The notes beneath the pieces were generated by a model. The model was not told the DNA's origin. It saw only the letters and a list, made by a program, of their open reading frames with translations, and did not search any database. Source: Diogma glabrata (lineage: Eukaryota > Arthropoda > Insecta > Diptera > Cylindrotomidae). From it: a stretch of 64,000 bases of DNA. Both the position numbers and the translations under genes were made by a program. The stretch is from positions 370,910,850 through 370,974,849 of the forward strand of contig OY856186.1 of assembly GCA_963693315.1 (NCBI GenBank), given 5' to 3'. This document shows positions 44,651 through 55,799 of the stretch, piece after piece; position 1 is the stretch's first letter, and the number at the start of each line of letters is the position of its first letter.

Positions 44651-47600
44651 TCTTAATTATAATTACAACGAAAAGGAAATACCGCGATTATTTAAGTTGA
44701 CTTTTTGTTGTTTTTATTGTTTTTATTTAATTATAGGTTGATTGACGAATTTTATTTGTAATATGTAAATTAAGAAAATTTATAACAGGATGAGAAAATT
44801 ACTAAAAAAAAAATTACTATAATGAGTGGAAATTTGATATTGTTTGAATTTTAAAAGGAAATTTTAATTTTGACAATTTATTTTGTTTACAATCTTGACA
44901 GAAAATTTAAACTGTATATGTTATAATACAGACAAAAAGTAACTATTTATTTATTCTAGAATTCAAAAACACCCTGGGTTTCCAACTGACCAGAACTCAA
45001 TTAATATGCCACTATCTGAATTAAATTTTCAACTTCCCATACTAAAAACTTTGATTGGATTATATATAAGTTAATTTAGGAGTGAGGCGGAGATTAGAGA
45101 TATACGGTTCAAATGTACAATAGTATTTGCTACAACCATCATTACTTCTAGAGAGGATCCAAAAAATTGCTACAGATATTTTCCCAAGAAATCTAATAAT
45201 TTCTCTGCCTTGTTACGAAGTAGTCTGGTGATCAACGAGGTAGTTGTGTAGTTCTCTGATTTGGAGATACACTATTTTCTCACACGCATCGAATTTGCAT
45301 TAACGGAGACTTTCATAATTGTTTTCGTTTTTCCTTTAACCATATTTTCTTAAACTCAAACCGTAATTGCCATCTACAATAGCTTCCGTAAGAACAAAGA
45401 TTGTCCTAAAATAGTTGTGTGCTATTTCCCAATATAACTTCTTATATTCAGTTTGTATTCGTTGATTGCTGGAAAGTTGTCCTAAAGGGGTTGTGCTATA
45501 TCATTAATACACAATCGCGCTATGTTCATATGTAAGTCTTACAATCATTATTCTTCTGTAAATTTTGTTGTAGTTTCCAATTTTAATATCTGGTTATTAT
45601 TATAATTCCTTAGTGGATACCCTAATAAATGTAATTTCCTATAATCGTTTCATAATAGATGTCTCTGTTTATAGTTCCCTTCCAGTTATAGTACGATAGT
45701 GAAGACACTTTTAGTACACATATTTATCGAACGAGATTGTCCAATAAACAGACTTATTTTGTTTATTGATTTGTGATGTAAAAACGGTCGCCACTTTTGC
45801 CTATAAATACGCCTAGCCGCGTATAGAGGCCCTCTTAGTCGATTATTTTCTTATGAGAATTATTTTTGACATATTTGGATCATCGAAGTTTTATTAAAAA
45901 TTCTATCGTGGAGTGCAAAGAAAATGTCTTCTGCAAGTTGTGCTAGATATTTCTTTTATTAAATTCGACCCAAGGTGAATTAATAATACCAATTAGCTGG
46001 AATAGCGGTGGAAAAATTGCCTTTTGGAGAAGATTTGGGACTGTTGAGTTGAATACTACCAGGAAGACAAAATTAGAAAATTGTATCGCCTCCAAAGGTA
46101 TAGAAAGGTAAAATAGATTTGGGGTAACGGGTAATATCTAACCGGATTAACCAGGTAATAAATAAAACAAAAAAACCTTTCTTCTTGAAAATTCAAAATC
46201 ATTTAGTTGAAGTTGAAAACAAAAATCTTAGACAAATAAAGAACAAGAATAAAAAAAAAAGATTTGTATGTGTTAGTACTGTTAATATTTCAATTGTGTG
46301 TTTCGGGATAATATTGTTAAATTATTTAATTTATTTTAATGTAAGATCGATTTGCAATTCTGTGATATGATAAGTTACAAAAATGGTGAGAACTAGTATC
46401 ATAATAATAGTACCATTTAATTAAGTGGAACAATTTAACTGTTTCAAAGAACAAGAAAAATAAATTCTGATTAAATACGGGTACTGTCGACCAGTAAAAC
46501 CAAGGTTGACGTGCATTTGTTCTTCTTTTTCTTCTTAAGTAAATTTGATACTAGCAATAGAAACAAATGAATCATAAAAATTAAGAGAAAAAAATATAAA
46601 ATATCAATTAATTACGAGTAAATTAAGTTGTCACGAATAGTTAGTATAAATAAACTTTATATGAGTTATACCACTAAAATAAAGGAGAATAAAGCTGTAA
46701 ATAATATTTTTTTTATGGAAAATTTACGTGTACCAGAATCGAAGAGGATACGTTTTGGGTGATTTAAAGTCTGTTTATAGTCGGTTGAAAGAAAAGCGGA
46801 GTGATTTCATAAGTTATAACCCCCGAACATATTCGGTGAGTTGTTCAAAATTTACCTTACAAAAGATGTTGATAAACCGTAGGACGGCATAGTGTGTTGC
46901 TACCCAACGTTTAAGCACCGTCGATTGAATCAACCGAGATATACTTTCTTGTCTACGATTCCGCGATAAGATCTTTGGCGTGATCCAACCGTGTTGATTA
47001 GGACCGGCACCAGCTTAACCTTCCAAGAGGTCAGCTTAAGTCAACCTTATACACTAGCGCTTGTATTCGTCCGACCATCGATTGCGGGTAGTGTCTTTAA
47101 CAGATATCTGTTTGTTTCTACAATCAAGTCATTCATCTGTCAACCTCGGTCACTGGAGTTAACCGTCATACAAACTGTTACCAAACAATCAATCCATATT
47201 CACTCTTGATCACTGGATATAACTGCTATCGGTTCTTATGTATGATTTCTACATATTATTGATTGATCCTGTATACAGCCATCGACGGTTGCTGGACCGG
47301 CAGAATATTTGGAATGTATAATACTACACCGTTAGCCTAGGGGAAGATAATCGGCTGAATCCAAAGGAGTCAGAAGTGGGATCTGGACTATCTACGGGGT
47401 GAGTCATTTTAAATATATATGTAGGGTGTGTATGTATGTAGGAATGGGTGCGTGAGTGCATGTACGTGCGTGTGTATGCATTGGATGTGTATTTGTGAGT
47501 GAATGAACCTATAACTAAAAGCCTTGATTATTATTTCTTTCCGTAAATAAATCTGCAGGTTGCAAATGGCAGGAACAGACTTATAATATTTGTAGTTTTT

Positions 47601-47730
47601 TTGTTTAAATTTTAATTAGTGCATTATTTTATGTGATTTAGGCATTTATTAGCAATAATTTAGGATTGGAAAATATAAGGGAAAACAAAAATACTAGCTA
47701 CCGGTTTTAAGGTTCATATTAGCACAAATA
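44651..47730. other. Mostly anonymous AT-rich DNA
   Basis: No coding sequence I can support. A TATAAATA at about 45802 followed by CGCCTAGCCGCG could belong to an LTR-type promoter, but no LTR pair was found. A stretch rich in GTGTATG/GTGCGTG occurs at 47425-47500. Open frames 46185-46370 and 46991-47209 look compositional. Confidence 0.4.
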
Positions 47731-48345
47731 ATGATAATATTCTTTGGATTTGCCCAAAAATCAATTAATTACAAACTAATGATAATTTTTATTATTGATA
47801 TAGTTGGGGCTGAGTTTGAAACCATGTCCTCTGAAGATACAGTTTTAAAAATTATTCTCGATTTTCCAATTCAAGAACTATTACACAAAAAAATAATAAT
47901 AAATTTCACAGGTCCGAAATTATCCATATCAATCTCATCATATAGTGTTACAAATAAACCAACGACAGTTACGGTTAATACTGTTCCAGATAAATATGAA
48001 AATTTTCGTAATACTAGCTGTCGTTATTCACCACCAAATTCTGTCATTTCATTTAACTGTGGATTTCATTAAGCTATGCCTTTAAATAATCGTAACCCAT
48101 GGTATCTTGGTCTGGGATAGATCGGTAACAATGTAACAATGTTCCGATGCTTTTACTTCATAAACAAAAAAAATGAAGGAAAATTAGAATTGAAAATACT
48201 AGAGCGAGTTGGTTCAACGAATAATTTTAATTTTTGCATTTTATCAGAAACTAGAAAGAATCCGTTTTGTGATTTTCGACCAAAAAAACAAATTGCTGAG
48301 GAAGTGAATGATGATGAAGTTTTCTTTTTATTAATGGATAAATAG
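47731..48345 (+). pseudogene. Unidentified broken coding sequence
   Basis: A single frame reads from 47731 to 48345 apart from TAA at 48070 and TAG at about 48118. It starts with hydrophobic text (MIIFFGFAQKS, LMIIFIIDIVG) that could be a signal or membrane segment. Next come LLHKKIIINFTGPKLSISIS, a Cys-containing stretch (NTSCRYSPPNSVISFNCGF), NNRNPWYLGLG, MFRCFYFINKK and NPFCDFRPKKQIAEE, and a short acidic end. Frame conservation across two stops argues for a real ancestral protein of about 205 residues. I do not recognise the family. A secreted or envelope-like role is only a guess from the hydrophobic start and scattered cysteines. Confidence 0.4.
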
Positions 48346-48889
48346 CTATGGTAATTCAACTTTGATTAGCATAATTTTAAATTCTAAAGCTTCAATCTCT
48401 CTTCGATCACCGATTTATATATGATTTTATTTTTATTTGTGCTTGTATTATATTTCACATGTAAATTGGGTGTATGAATATACGTGTGTGTATGTATGAA
48501 TGAGTGGATGAAGTACGAGAGCGAGTGAATGAGGGGTTGGACGGGGTGATCGTGGTTCTTTCGCATACGGGGGTTTCCAGAGTCCGTTTAGTTCTCTTAC
48601 CTTTTTTTTACATCTGTTCTTATCTCATGTTACGCGTACAAATTCAGTTATTTGTGCTGGAGCAGCAGGTATTCTTCTCTCAACCCCATAGGCTGCATCT
48701 AGTCTGGGGCTAAAAATAATCTCGCTAGGTACGCGGCCTGCTATGCCACTTCGTTGATCATACAACGAAGCAGCGCTTCATTACAGCCTCAACAACTTTA
48801 AAAAACGAAAAAACTCTAAAAATTGCTACAGATATTTTCCCAAGAAATCTAATTTTTCGGCCTCAGCAACTTTAAAAAACGAATAAACT

Positions 48890-49600
48890 CTTCACATGTG
48901 ACGGCGTGTGATGATAGTCATGCCCAACACCGTCTACTGCTTCTCGATATTTCTTCTCAAAAAAACATTCTCGTTGATAGGAGACTGAAGTGTTATTTAT
49001 GCTCGTTCAACATCTTAGAATTGTTTTTAAGCATCTGTCTGACGATCGTCTGATTATCAACGTTAATAAATGCAAATTTGATAGAACCAACGGCTACTTC
49101 CTCAGACATTTGATTGATTCAACTGAAATCAAACCAACTCTTGAACGTGTCGATGCTATCATTCGTTACGAACGTCCCGAAACGGTTATGCAACTCCATC
49201 GTGTTCTAGTAATGATAAACTTCTACCGTATATCCCATCCCTTGCGTTGATGGCAATCACGCCATTACAAATGATTTTCTTAAATGTTCCAAAAATGTGA
49301 CAAACGCTTTATTCAACGGTCTGAAGACACAATACAAGCCTTCAACCTTTGCAAGCAGCAACTAAGTGAGGCAAAAACTCTTTCCCACTCCTCACACTCA
49401 ACCCAACTTGCCGTGATGGAAGCTCATCTACGCTTTGTCGGAAAATCCAGGCAAAAACGTCCTCGCCAATTTAGGTATTTAGATTTTATCAGTCAACTTA
49501 CGACTGATATTCAACATATTTCTGGAATTGATAATGTAGTTTCCGACACACTTTCTCGTGTCGAACAAATATCAATCCCAAAAAACTTTACCGTTTGCTA
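48890..49600 (+). pseudogene. Gypsy protease start, RT end and RNase H end
   Basis: HAQHRLLLLDISSQK (about 48935) resembles the start of a gypsy protease but jumps straight into RT thumb text (HLRIVFKHLSDDRLIINVNK, then CKFDRTNG and ERPETVMQLHRVL). ASH-type RNase H linkers follow (CDKRFIQRSEDTIQAFNLCK, QLSEAKTLSHSSHSTQLAVM). After a second jump come RQFRYLDFISQLTTDIQHIS, then GIDNVVSDTLSRVE, the RNase H C-terminus. The YxDD block is absent. Frames break at about 49010, 49250 and 49440. Confidence 0.75.
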
Positions 49601-49639
49601 GTTCTAGAGCTAAGAATATTTTGTGTGATACCTCTGCTG

Positions 49640-50180
49640 GAAACGCGCGACCTTTTATTCAAACACATCGACAATCTGTTTTCAAAAGCCTCCACAATTT
49701 GTCTCACCCAGAAGTTCCATAGTTCTATCAAACTCCTTACTGATAAAGTCATTTGAACATCCATTAAGAAGGATGCACAACAAATGGCACAAAATTGCCT
49801 ACGTTTTCAAAAGGCAAAAGTCTCTAGGCATACTCAACTCAATCTCCTGTCGGCAATTGTTCCTCAACCTCTCAAAGATTTTCTGAGATAGATATGAACA
49901 AAATTGGTCCACTTCTTGTTTCTGGGGACAAACACTACTTTGTCACAATTATTGATCGCCATACTCGCTGGCCTGAAGCCATCCCTATATTGGATATAAC
50001 CGCTGAAACGATTGCTTCTGAACTTTGTTTCAATTATATCGCTCGTTTCGGCGTACCTTCAGTAAACGTCACTGATCAGAGCTCCAAATTCAACTTTTTC
50101 CAAAGTAAACTAACTACAACCTAAAATACAAAATGTAACGGACTCATCGAACGTTGACACCGAACCCCTTAAAACTGTTT
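49640..50180 (+). pseudogene. Gypsy integrase fragment
   Basis: AQNCLRFQKAKVSRHTQ, then MNKIGPLLVSGDKHYFVTII (first catalytic block, Asp position before NKIGPL altered), RHTRWPEAIPI, VPSVNVTDQSSKF (second Asp) and, after a TAA at about 50122, CNGLIER (third, Glu). The C-terminal part to 50780 is scrambled by stops but continues to the polypurine tract. Confidence 0.75.
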
Positions 50181-50822
50181 TCATAACCTATGACCGGACA
50201 GACTAGACTCGTATTCTACCGTAAATAATATGTTACATCTTCTGGATAATTCTTTAGCCATAATTCTAATTCCACTAATCAGTCCGATTTTGTTTTGTCC
50301 TCTTTTGCTTCAAGACATCCTTCTCCTAAAGTTTTCACTTATTAAGCTGTCGGGTCTTGTTCGCATGTCTTTTTCCGTACAGACTTAGTACGTAAATTGT
50401 TCCATGTAACACACGAAGGTCCCTTCCCAGTCCATTGCCGCTTAGTAAAGGTGAACACATGCGAGTTGCCATCGAAAGATTGAAACCTAACTTAAAGAAA
50501 TAATCTGAAGAGGACTCAGTCGCACAGACGAAACATCGTCTTTTACAGATAATGTCCATTCTATTGCTTCAGACACATCCTAATCTTCTCCTTCTACGGT
50601 CACAGACGCGTGGCAACGCGATGCTGAAGCTAATCCTTTTAGTTGATACAGTTATCAACCCCATAGGATTTAATCCCATTCCTCAACAACAGCTATTCCA
50701 GCCTGCATCCAAAACTACACTAGCCGGTAGAGAATCTAAAACTACCTCTCACTTTCGTAGTGCTCTGTAACACTGAAACCTCTCCTTTTTTACTTCTATA
50801 TCGTCCCATATTTGATGCCACT

Positions 50823-50832
50823 AAGGAGGGAG
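50823..50832 (+). promoter_or_regulatory. Polypurine tract of the second gypsy element
   Basis: AAGGAGGGAG immediately precedes TGTTGTGGCGAAC, the probable start of the 3' LTR. A purine run ending at an LTR TG is the expected plus-strand primer. Confidence 0.6.
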
Positions 50833-51040
50833 TGTTGTGGCGAACTTTTACAATACAAAATTTTAAATATATAGTTAGTAACACCTAGGCAATACTAAGT
50901 TAATAGTTCTTGTGAGGTTAACACATTTTTTCATTCTTTATTCAATAAAAAAATCCGTATATATATTTTATATTTGTTTACGAAAAAAGTTTTGTTTTTA
51001 CAAAACACCTGGTAAATGAGAATTTTATAAAAACCTGATG
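50833..51040 (+). repeat. 3' LTR of the second gypsy element (start clear, end not)
   Basis: It begins TGTTGTGGCGAAC. AATAAA-type text (CAATAAAAAAATCC) lies at about 50943. The 5' LTR was not found upstream, so the end point is a guess. Confidence 0.45.
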
Positions 51041-51582
51041 TTAAACAACAAAACTTTAGCACGAATAAACTTGATACAGTGCAAAACAAATAATGGATAA
51101 ATTCTACATATATTTTTTCTTATAGAACAGAAAGTCAAAAAACATTAAATATGATATAGGTCAATACTTCAAGATAGAGGAAACAAAAGTAAAATAAAAT
51201 AAAATGGTTTAAAACCATCAATACACCGTAAAGGTAAGTTTTTTTAAAAAAATTCAGGAACAACACTAAAGTTGAGTTCCCATTAATCCAGATAGAGGTA
51301 TGTCGCTTAATCATCTGACGCCCTGTACTCCAAAATTATTAAATCCTACATATAGAGTGATATAAAGTCTCGTTTCTTCGATCAAGCAATAATGTGCCAT
51401 CACCAAGGAATATTACATAACTATTATTGAAAATATTCTATGTTTTGGAGAAAAAAAGTTAAGATCTTCTTCTCTACGCAAGTGGATAAAATTGATAAAT
51501 TTGTGTACCTTGGGTACTGTAGCAAAAACAGACGGAACCAACGAAGATATCAGTCAGCGCAATAACAAAGCCTTAAAATATG

Positions 51583-52739
51583 GAGAGGCTGAAATCTCAA
51601 GCTCTGAGGTATCAAGACTTCGGTCTGGGTTAAGGATTTTTATATAGTTTTCGACAAAAAACTTTTATGATGACATGGATTTTAGTTTTGGGCAGCGGTG
51701 TATATCAAAGATAACTCTTTGTTAAAGTACAAGTATCTTTTTATCTCTGTTTAGAAATTTGTTACAAAACTAACACAAAACATCAATACGTTGCCGGAAA
51801 ATTATAACAGATCGTAAATTAACATAAATTAGTGAAAGGATGATACACTCGCAGCAAACTACTCAAAAACCTATTCATTTAGCGTTTCGAGAAAATATTA
51901 AAAAATCGCAAATTCATATTTCTTTCAAAATTCCAAAAATATTGTAAAAATTAAATAAAATTCAAACTTTTTTCAAAATTCCAAAGATTTTCCAAAAATT
52001 AGAATAAAATAAAAGATTTAAAGTTTATCTAAATTCCAATAATATTCCAAAAATTCTTAAAAATTCAAAATTTTTCTAAAATTCTAAATATATTGCAAAA
52101 ATTATTACAAATCAAAAATACAAACTTTTTTCAAAATTCTAAAAATATTTCAAAAACTATAACAAAATTCAAAAATTTCCATGTCCAATTTCTTTTCAAT
52201 TACATTTACGTCATAAAAACAGCTACATTTTCTTTTCCAAAAAATTGGGTAAAAAAATAAATAAAAATCATTCTTTTGGCACACTTGACAACATTTTTTT
52301 GACAAACTTATAATGCAATAATCTAGATTTTGGTCTCACATACCTATTCCGATCATCAAGATTTCTCCAAATTCAATGTTTCTACTGGTAATCACTTAAA
52401 ATGAATGTTTTTTAAGCAAAAACTATGCAAATTACCTTGTTTTGACACACTTGACGATTTTTTGACACACTTCCGGTACAGTTATCAAACACATCGTGCT
52501 TTCGGCTCTTTCCATTGAGTAAACCTATTTTTAGAAAAAAAAATTTTTAAAATCCGTCCAGCGGTTTTCTAGATTTCGTCGGTTGTGACGGACGGCCGGA
52601 AGGCCGACAGACAGTCATACATTTTTTTTTGCTTTTTTACAATCAGGTGATCCTAAAACGTCGAGAAACGCCAAAAAAAGTGGGGGTAAGAATTTCACTT
52701 TGAGCTCATGAATGTAATACTAAGGTCTTTCAAACCGAA
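51583..52739 (+). repeat. Dispersed repeat R1, copy D
   Basis: GGTATCAAGACTTCGGTCTG, GGCAGCGGTGTATATCAA, TTTAGCGTTTCGAGAAAAT, CAAAATTCCAAA tracts, TTTGACACACTTCCGG, TTTTCTAGATTTCGTCGGT, the GACGGACGGCCGGAAGGCCG tail and the 3' AAAAAGTGGGGGTAAGAATT. This is the most complete copy. It is followed directly by an RTE-like LINE 3' end. Confidence 0.75.
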
Positions 52740-52769
52740 ATAATATATTTAATATATGCTTCACAAGAT

Positions 52770-53225
52770 CTGGAATGCATCCGTCCTGTCAAAAACGACA
52801 AAGCTACGATTGTTCAATGAATAAGTCAAGTCAGTACTGCTGTGAAACATGGAAACATACAAGAAAGATCACAAACCAGCTACAGGTGTTTGTTAAGAAA
52901 TGCTTGAGAAGAATAATAAAATGCTTTTGGCCTAACGCCATCAGTAACCAGGATTTTCTACGGCCAACAGAGCAGTTAGACATTGAGACCGATGTAAAGC
53001 AAAGGAAATAGATTTGGATAGGATATTCATTGAGAAAATCAGCTAAAGATATAACAAGGACGTCCCTAGAGTGAAATTCACAAAGTTAAAGGAAAGTTGG
53101 AAGACAACCAAAGACGTGGAAGAAAACAGTACTAGCTGAAGCAATATAAATTGGCAAGACATGGGGAGATCTGAAAGCAATTGACCCTCAATGAGTTAGA
53201 TGGGCCAGTCTAGTAGACGCCCTAT
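52770..53225 (+). pseudogene. RTE-like LINE, C-terminal end of RT
   Basis: CCETWKHTRKITNQLQVFVK, then KCLRRIIKCFWPN, AISNQDFLRPTEQ, and further frames with WIGYSLRK, TRTSLE and WASLVDALCS, match the conserved end of insect endonuclease-reverse transcriptases of the RTE type. Stops occur at 53009 and beyond. Only the C-terminal 150 residues are present. Confidence 0.7.
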
Positions 53226-53434
53226 GCTCCTAAAAGGAGATAAAGAAAAAAAACTGACTCAAGCAATGGGTGGAGTAGAATATCTATCTGTGATAGAGTA
53301 AAAAATTAAAGGGATTGTGAATAGTGCAGCTTACAAGTTGTTGTTGTATAAACCTACGACAGCGGACGAGTTTAAACAAAAAATGTCAATTTGTGATTGA
53401 CAACAACAAGAAAAAGGAAAAACTACAGCTACAA

Positions 53435-53510
53435 TCAGAATTGTTTTTCTATGCTACAATTGTGGAGGGGATGGACATTTATTGAGGAGAAGTTCAAATA
53501 AGAAACAAAA
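53435..53510 (+). pseudogene. Possible gag zinc-knuckle fragment
   Basis: CYNCGGDGHLLRRSS has the spacing of a CCHC knuckle with the last Cys changed. It is isolated, with no other gag text nearby. Weak call. Confidence 0.3.
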
Positions 53511-55272
53511 GTTAAGCGTTCTGTCTGAGCATAATAAGTTTGGGCAATGGGCGCAGCATCGCCTGTCATGCTCAAAAAATACCAACATTTACAAAAAGAA
53601 ACTAAATTGATTTGTAACGACGGACTATTTTCAATTTTTACTTTAAAATAATAGTATTTAAATTCATTAATTTATTCTCTTTAATTGTGGTAAACGTAGC
53701 TACATTTTTTTGTACTACTGTTGACGTTTTAGTTATGTCACTCAATTTCAATTAATAAACATGTTTGGATAAATGATTTTTTTTATTTTTAACAAAACGA
53801 GAATTACTTATTGGAAGATGAACAGAAGATCGATAATATGCTATATAAAAGATCAAATTGTTTGGATCGAGATTAGTATAATTTTTAAAATCAAGTTAGT
53901 ATATAATTTTTAAATCAATCAGTAGGTTATATAAATTGAAATAAAATTAAACTCAGTGATGACTGAGTCGCGATATAGCTTACTTTAGAGTTTTTAATGT
54001 TGTTAATTATTTCAAAAATGTTATTTTCAAACTAAAAAGAAAATAAATTTGCTTTTAATTTCTATTATTGTGTTATTATTGTAAAGGTTTTTTTATGGTT
54101 GTAAATTTAATAAAATGTCAAAACCATTGAAGAAATAAAATTCATTTGTTAAGCAAGTGTTATGTTATCAGTTTTGAAATTAAATTTATTATTTTATGAA
54201 GGAAAACACGTCATCGCCAAATGGTACATGAACTTTGATGATGATGAAAAACAAAAATTAATTGAAGAAGTTCATGATGTTGTTACCGTATGAGATGACC
54301 AACACAAAATTGTCTAATTCTATTTGTAAAAATTAATCGTCAAGTCCGTTTATGAAATTTTCGCGCAGTGACTTCATTATGCATTGCTTTTTTGAGGAGG
54401 AACGGATTAGTTTCTGCTTGATAGAATAAAACCTATAATTAACCATCAAGATAAACAAAGATGTGGAATAAAACATGAAGAAGACAACATTGAAGAAATA
54501 AATTAATGTAAGCTTTTAATTGAATTTTAATTTATATAATTTGTGATTTGTTTTTGAATAAATTATTTTTCATGTTAGCCAATTAATAGTTTTGTTAAAT
54601 TAGTCATTTTGTGATTCATAATATAAGAGATTTTCAAGTGTAATCAGTTTGTTTGTTATAAATTCAGTGTATCGGTGTAATATTACAGTATTCATATATT
54701 TTTTTGAGCTTTCCGGTGTAAAGTAATATTATAATATTCGTGATAAAGTCCAAATCATAATAAACTCTAAATGAAGACTTCTATGAATCTTATTATAAAA
54801 TAATCCTTTCATTTGTTTCTTTTAAAAATATTAGTTAATAAACATTATTTTAAATACATATACAGCGAGTATATATCAAAATCTAAAATGGAGCGTCTTG
54901 ACAAACACTAATATAACTTTTTTTAAGATAGAGAAAAACAATTAATGTTTATATAAACATATACTGACATTTTATAATTACCCAACAAAAGGTTGTGGTT
55001 AGTTTTATTAAGCACCCAATAAATTGTTGTGGTGCGGTGAAGTTGGCAACTTTTTTATATTTTTCAGCGGGAAATATTTTCATTTTGTATTATTTATTAA
55101 AATTAAATTATTGGAATCATATTGGATTGAAGTTAGCGCCACAAACGCTACGTTTGAGTTAAAAATTGAAATGAATAGTTGAGTTGAAAAAAACGGTTTG
55201 GAAAACGACGAAAATTTTGAGATAATTCTAATTCGGTACTAGAAACCGAACCGCATGGAAAATATTTAACCG
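53511..55272. other. AT-rich DNA, nothing supported
   Basis: No coding sequence, structural RNA or terminal repeat that I can support lies in this stretch. Confidence 0.5.
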
Positions 55273-55762
55273 AAGAGGTTGTTTCAGTGATGACAACAGT
55301 CTGACAAATCAACACATATGGTCTAGCTATGCCTCCGAAAGCCAAATTCTAGCAATTTTCCATTAATGGGTTCCCTTATTTGCCCAATGCCAACACCCAA
55401 ACAACCTGTTAGACCCTGAGTCCTCGGCAGAACGAAAAAATTATAATGCTATGATCATCTAAATTGATTTCACCATTATCTTCGATTCCGGTTGTAGGAG
55501 CATAGCCTGTTAAGGTGTTGTTGGGTGTAGTATCCGTGGAAGATAACAGAGATGTAATCGTCTGTCCTTCGTGCCACGGTTGCTGCATTTAAGGAACACC
55601 AGTTCTAACAAATTTATTTCTCCATATACAGGTTGTTTGGGTGTTGGCATTGGGCAAGTAAGCGAACACATTAATGGAAATGCTAGAATTTGACTCATTG
55701 AGCCAAAGCTAGAACATGTGTGTTGATTTGTCAGGCTGTTGTTATCACTGAAACAACCTCTT
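55273..55762. mobile_element. Foldback element, about 490 bp
   Basis: The left arm (55273-55410: AAGAGGTTGTTTCAGTGATG, CTGACAAATCAACACATATG, CCCAATGCCAACACCC, AAACAACCTGT) pairs with the right arm (55628-55762: ACAGGTTGTTTGGGTGTTGG, CATGTGTGTTGATTTGTCAG, CTGAAACAACCTCTT). Arms are about 135 bp and imperfect. The 217-bp loop reads on the minus strand as an open Thr-rich stretch (NNTLTGYAPTTGIEDNGEIN), which may be captured coding sequence but is not identifiable. Confidence 0.65.
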
Positions 55763-55799
55763 ATATGCCCTTTAGTTTAATTTTATTAATAACAACTTG

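Larger units (their letters stand above)
48890..50820 (+). mobile_element. Second Ty3/gypsy element, internally deleted
   Basis: The order protease start, RT end, RNase H, integrase, polypurine tract, LTR start is kept on the plus strand, but large parts (most of protease and RT, the RNase H middle, integrase pieces) are missing. Many stops and shifts are present. Coding pieces are listed separately. The sequence is unlike the element at 11.1-15.2 kb and belongs to a different lineage. Confidence 0.75.

Noticed and set aside
45790..45860. TATAAATA box followed by a GC-rich start, as an LTR promoter
   Set aside because: No LTR partner, primer site or polypurine tract could be found around it, so it is not annotated as a promoter.
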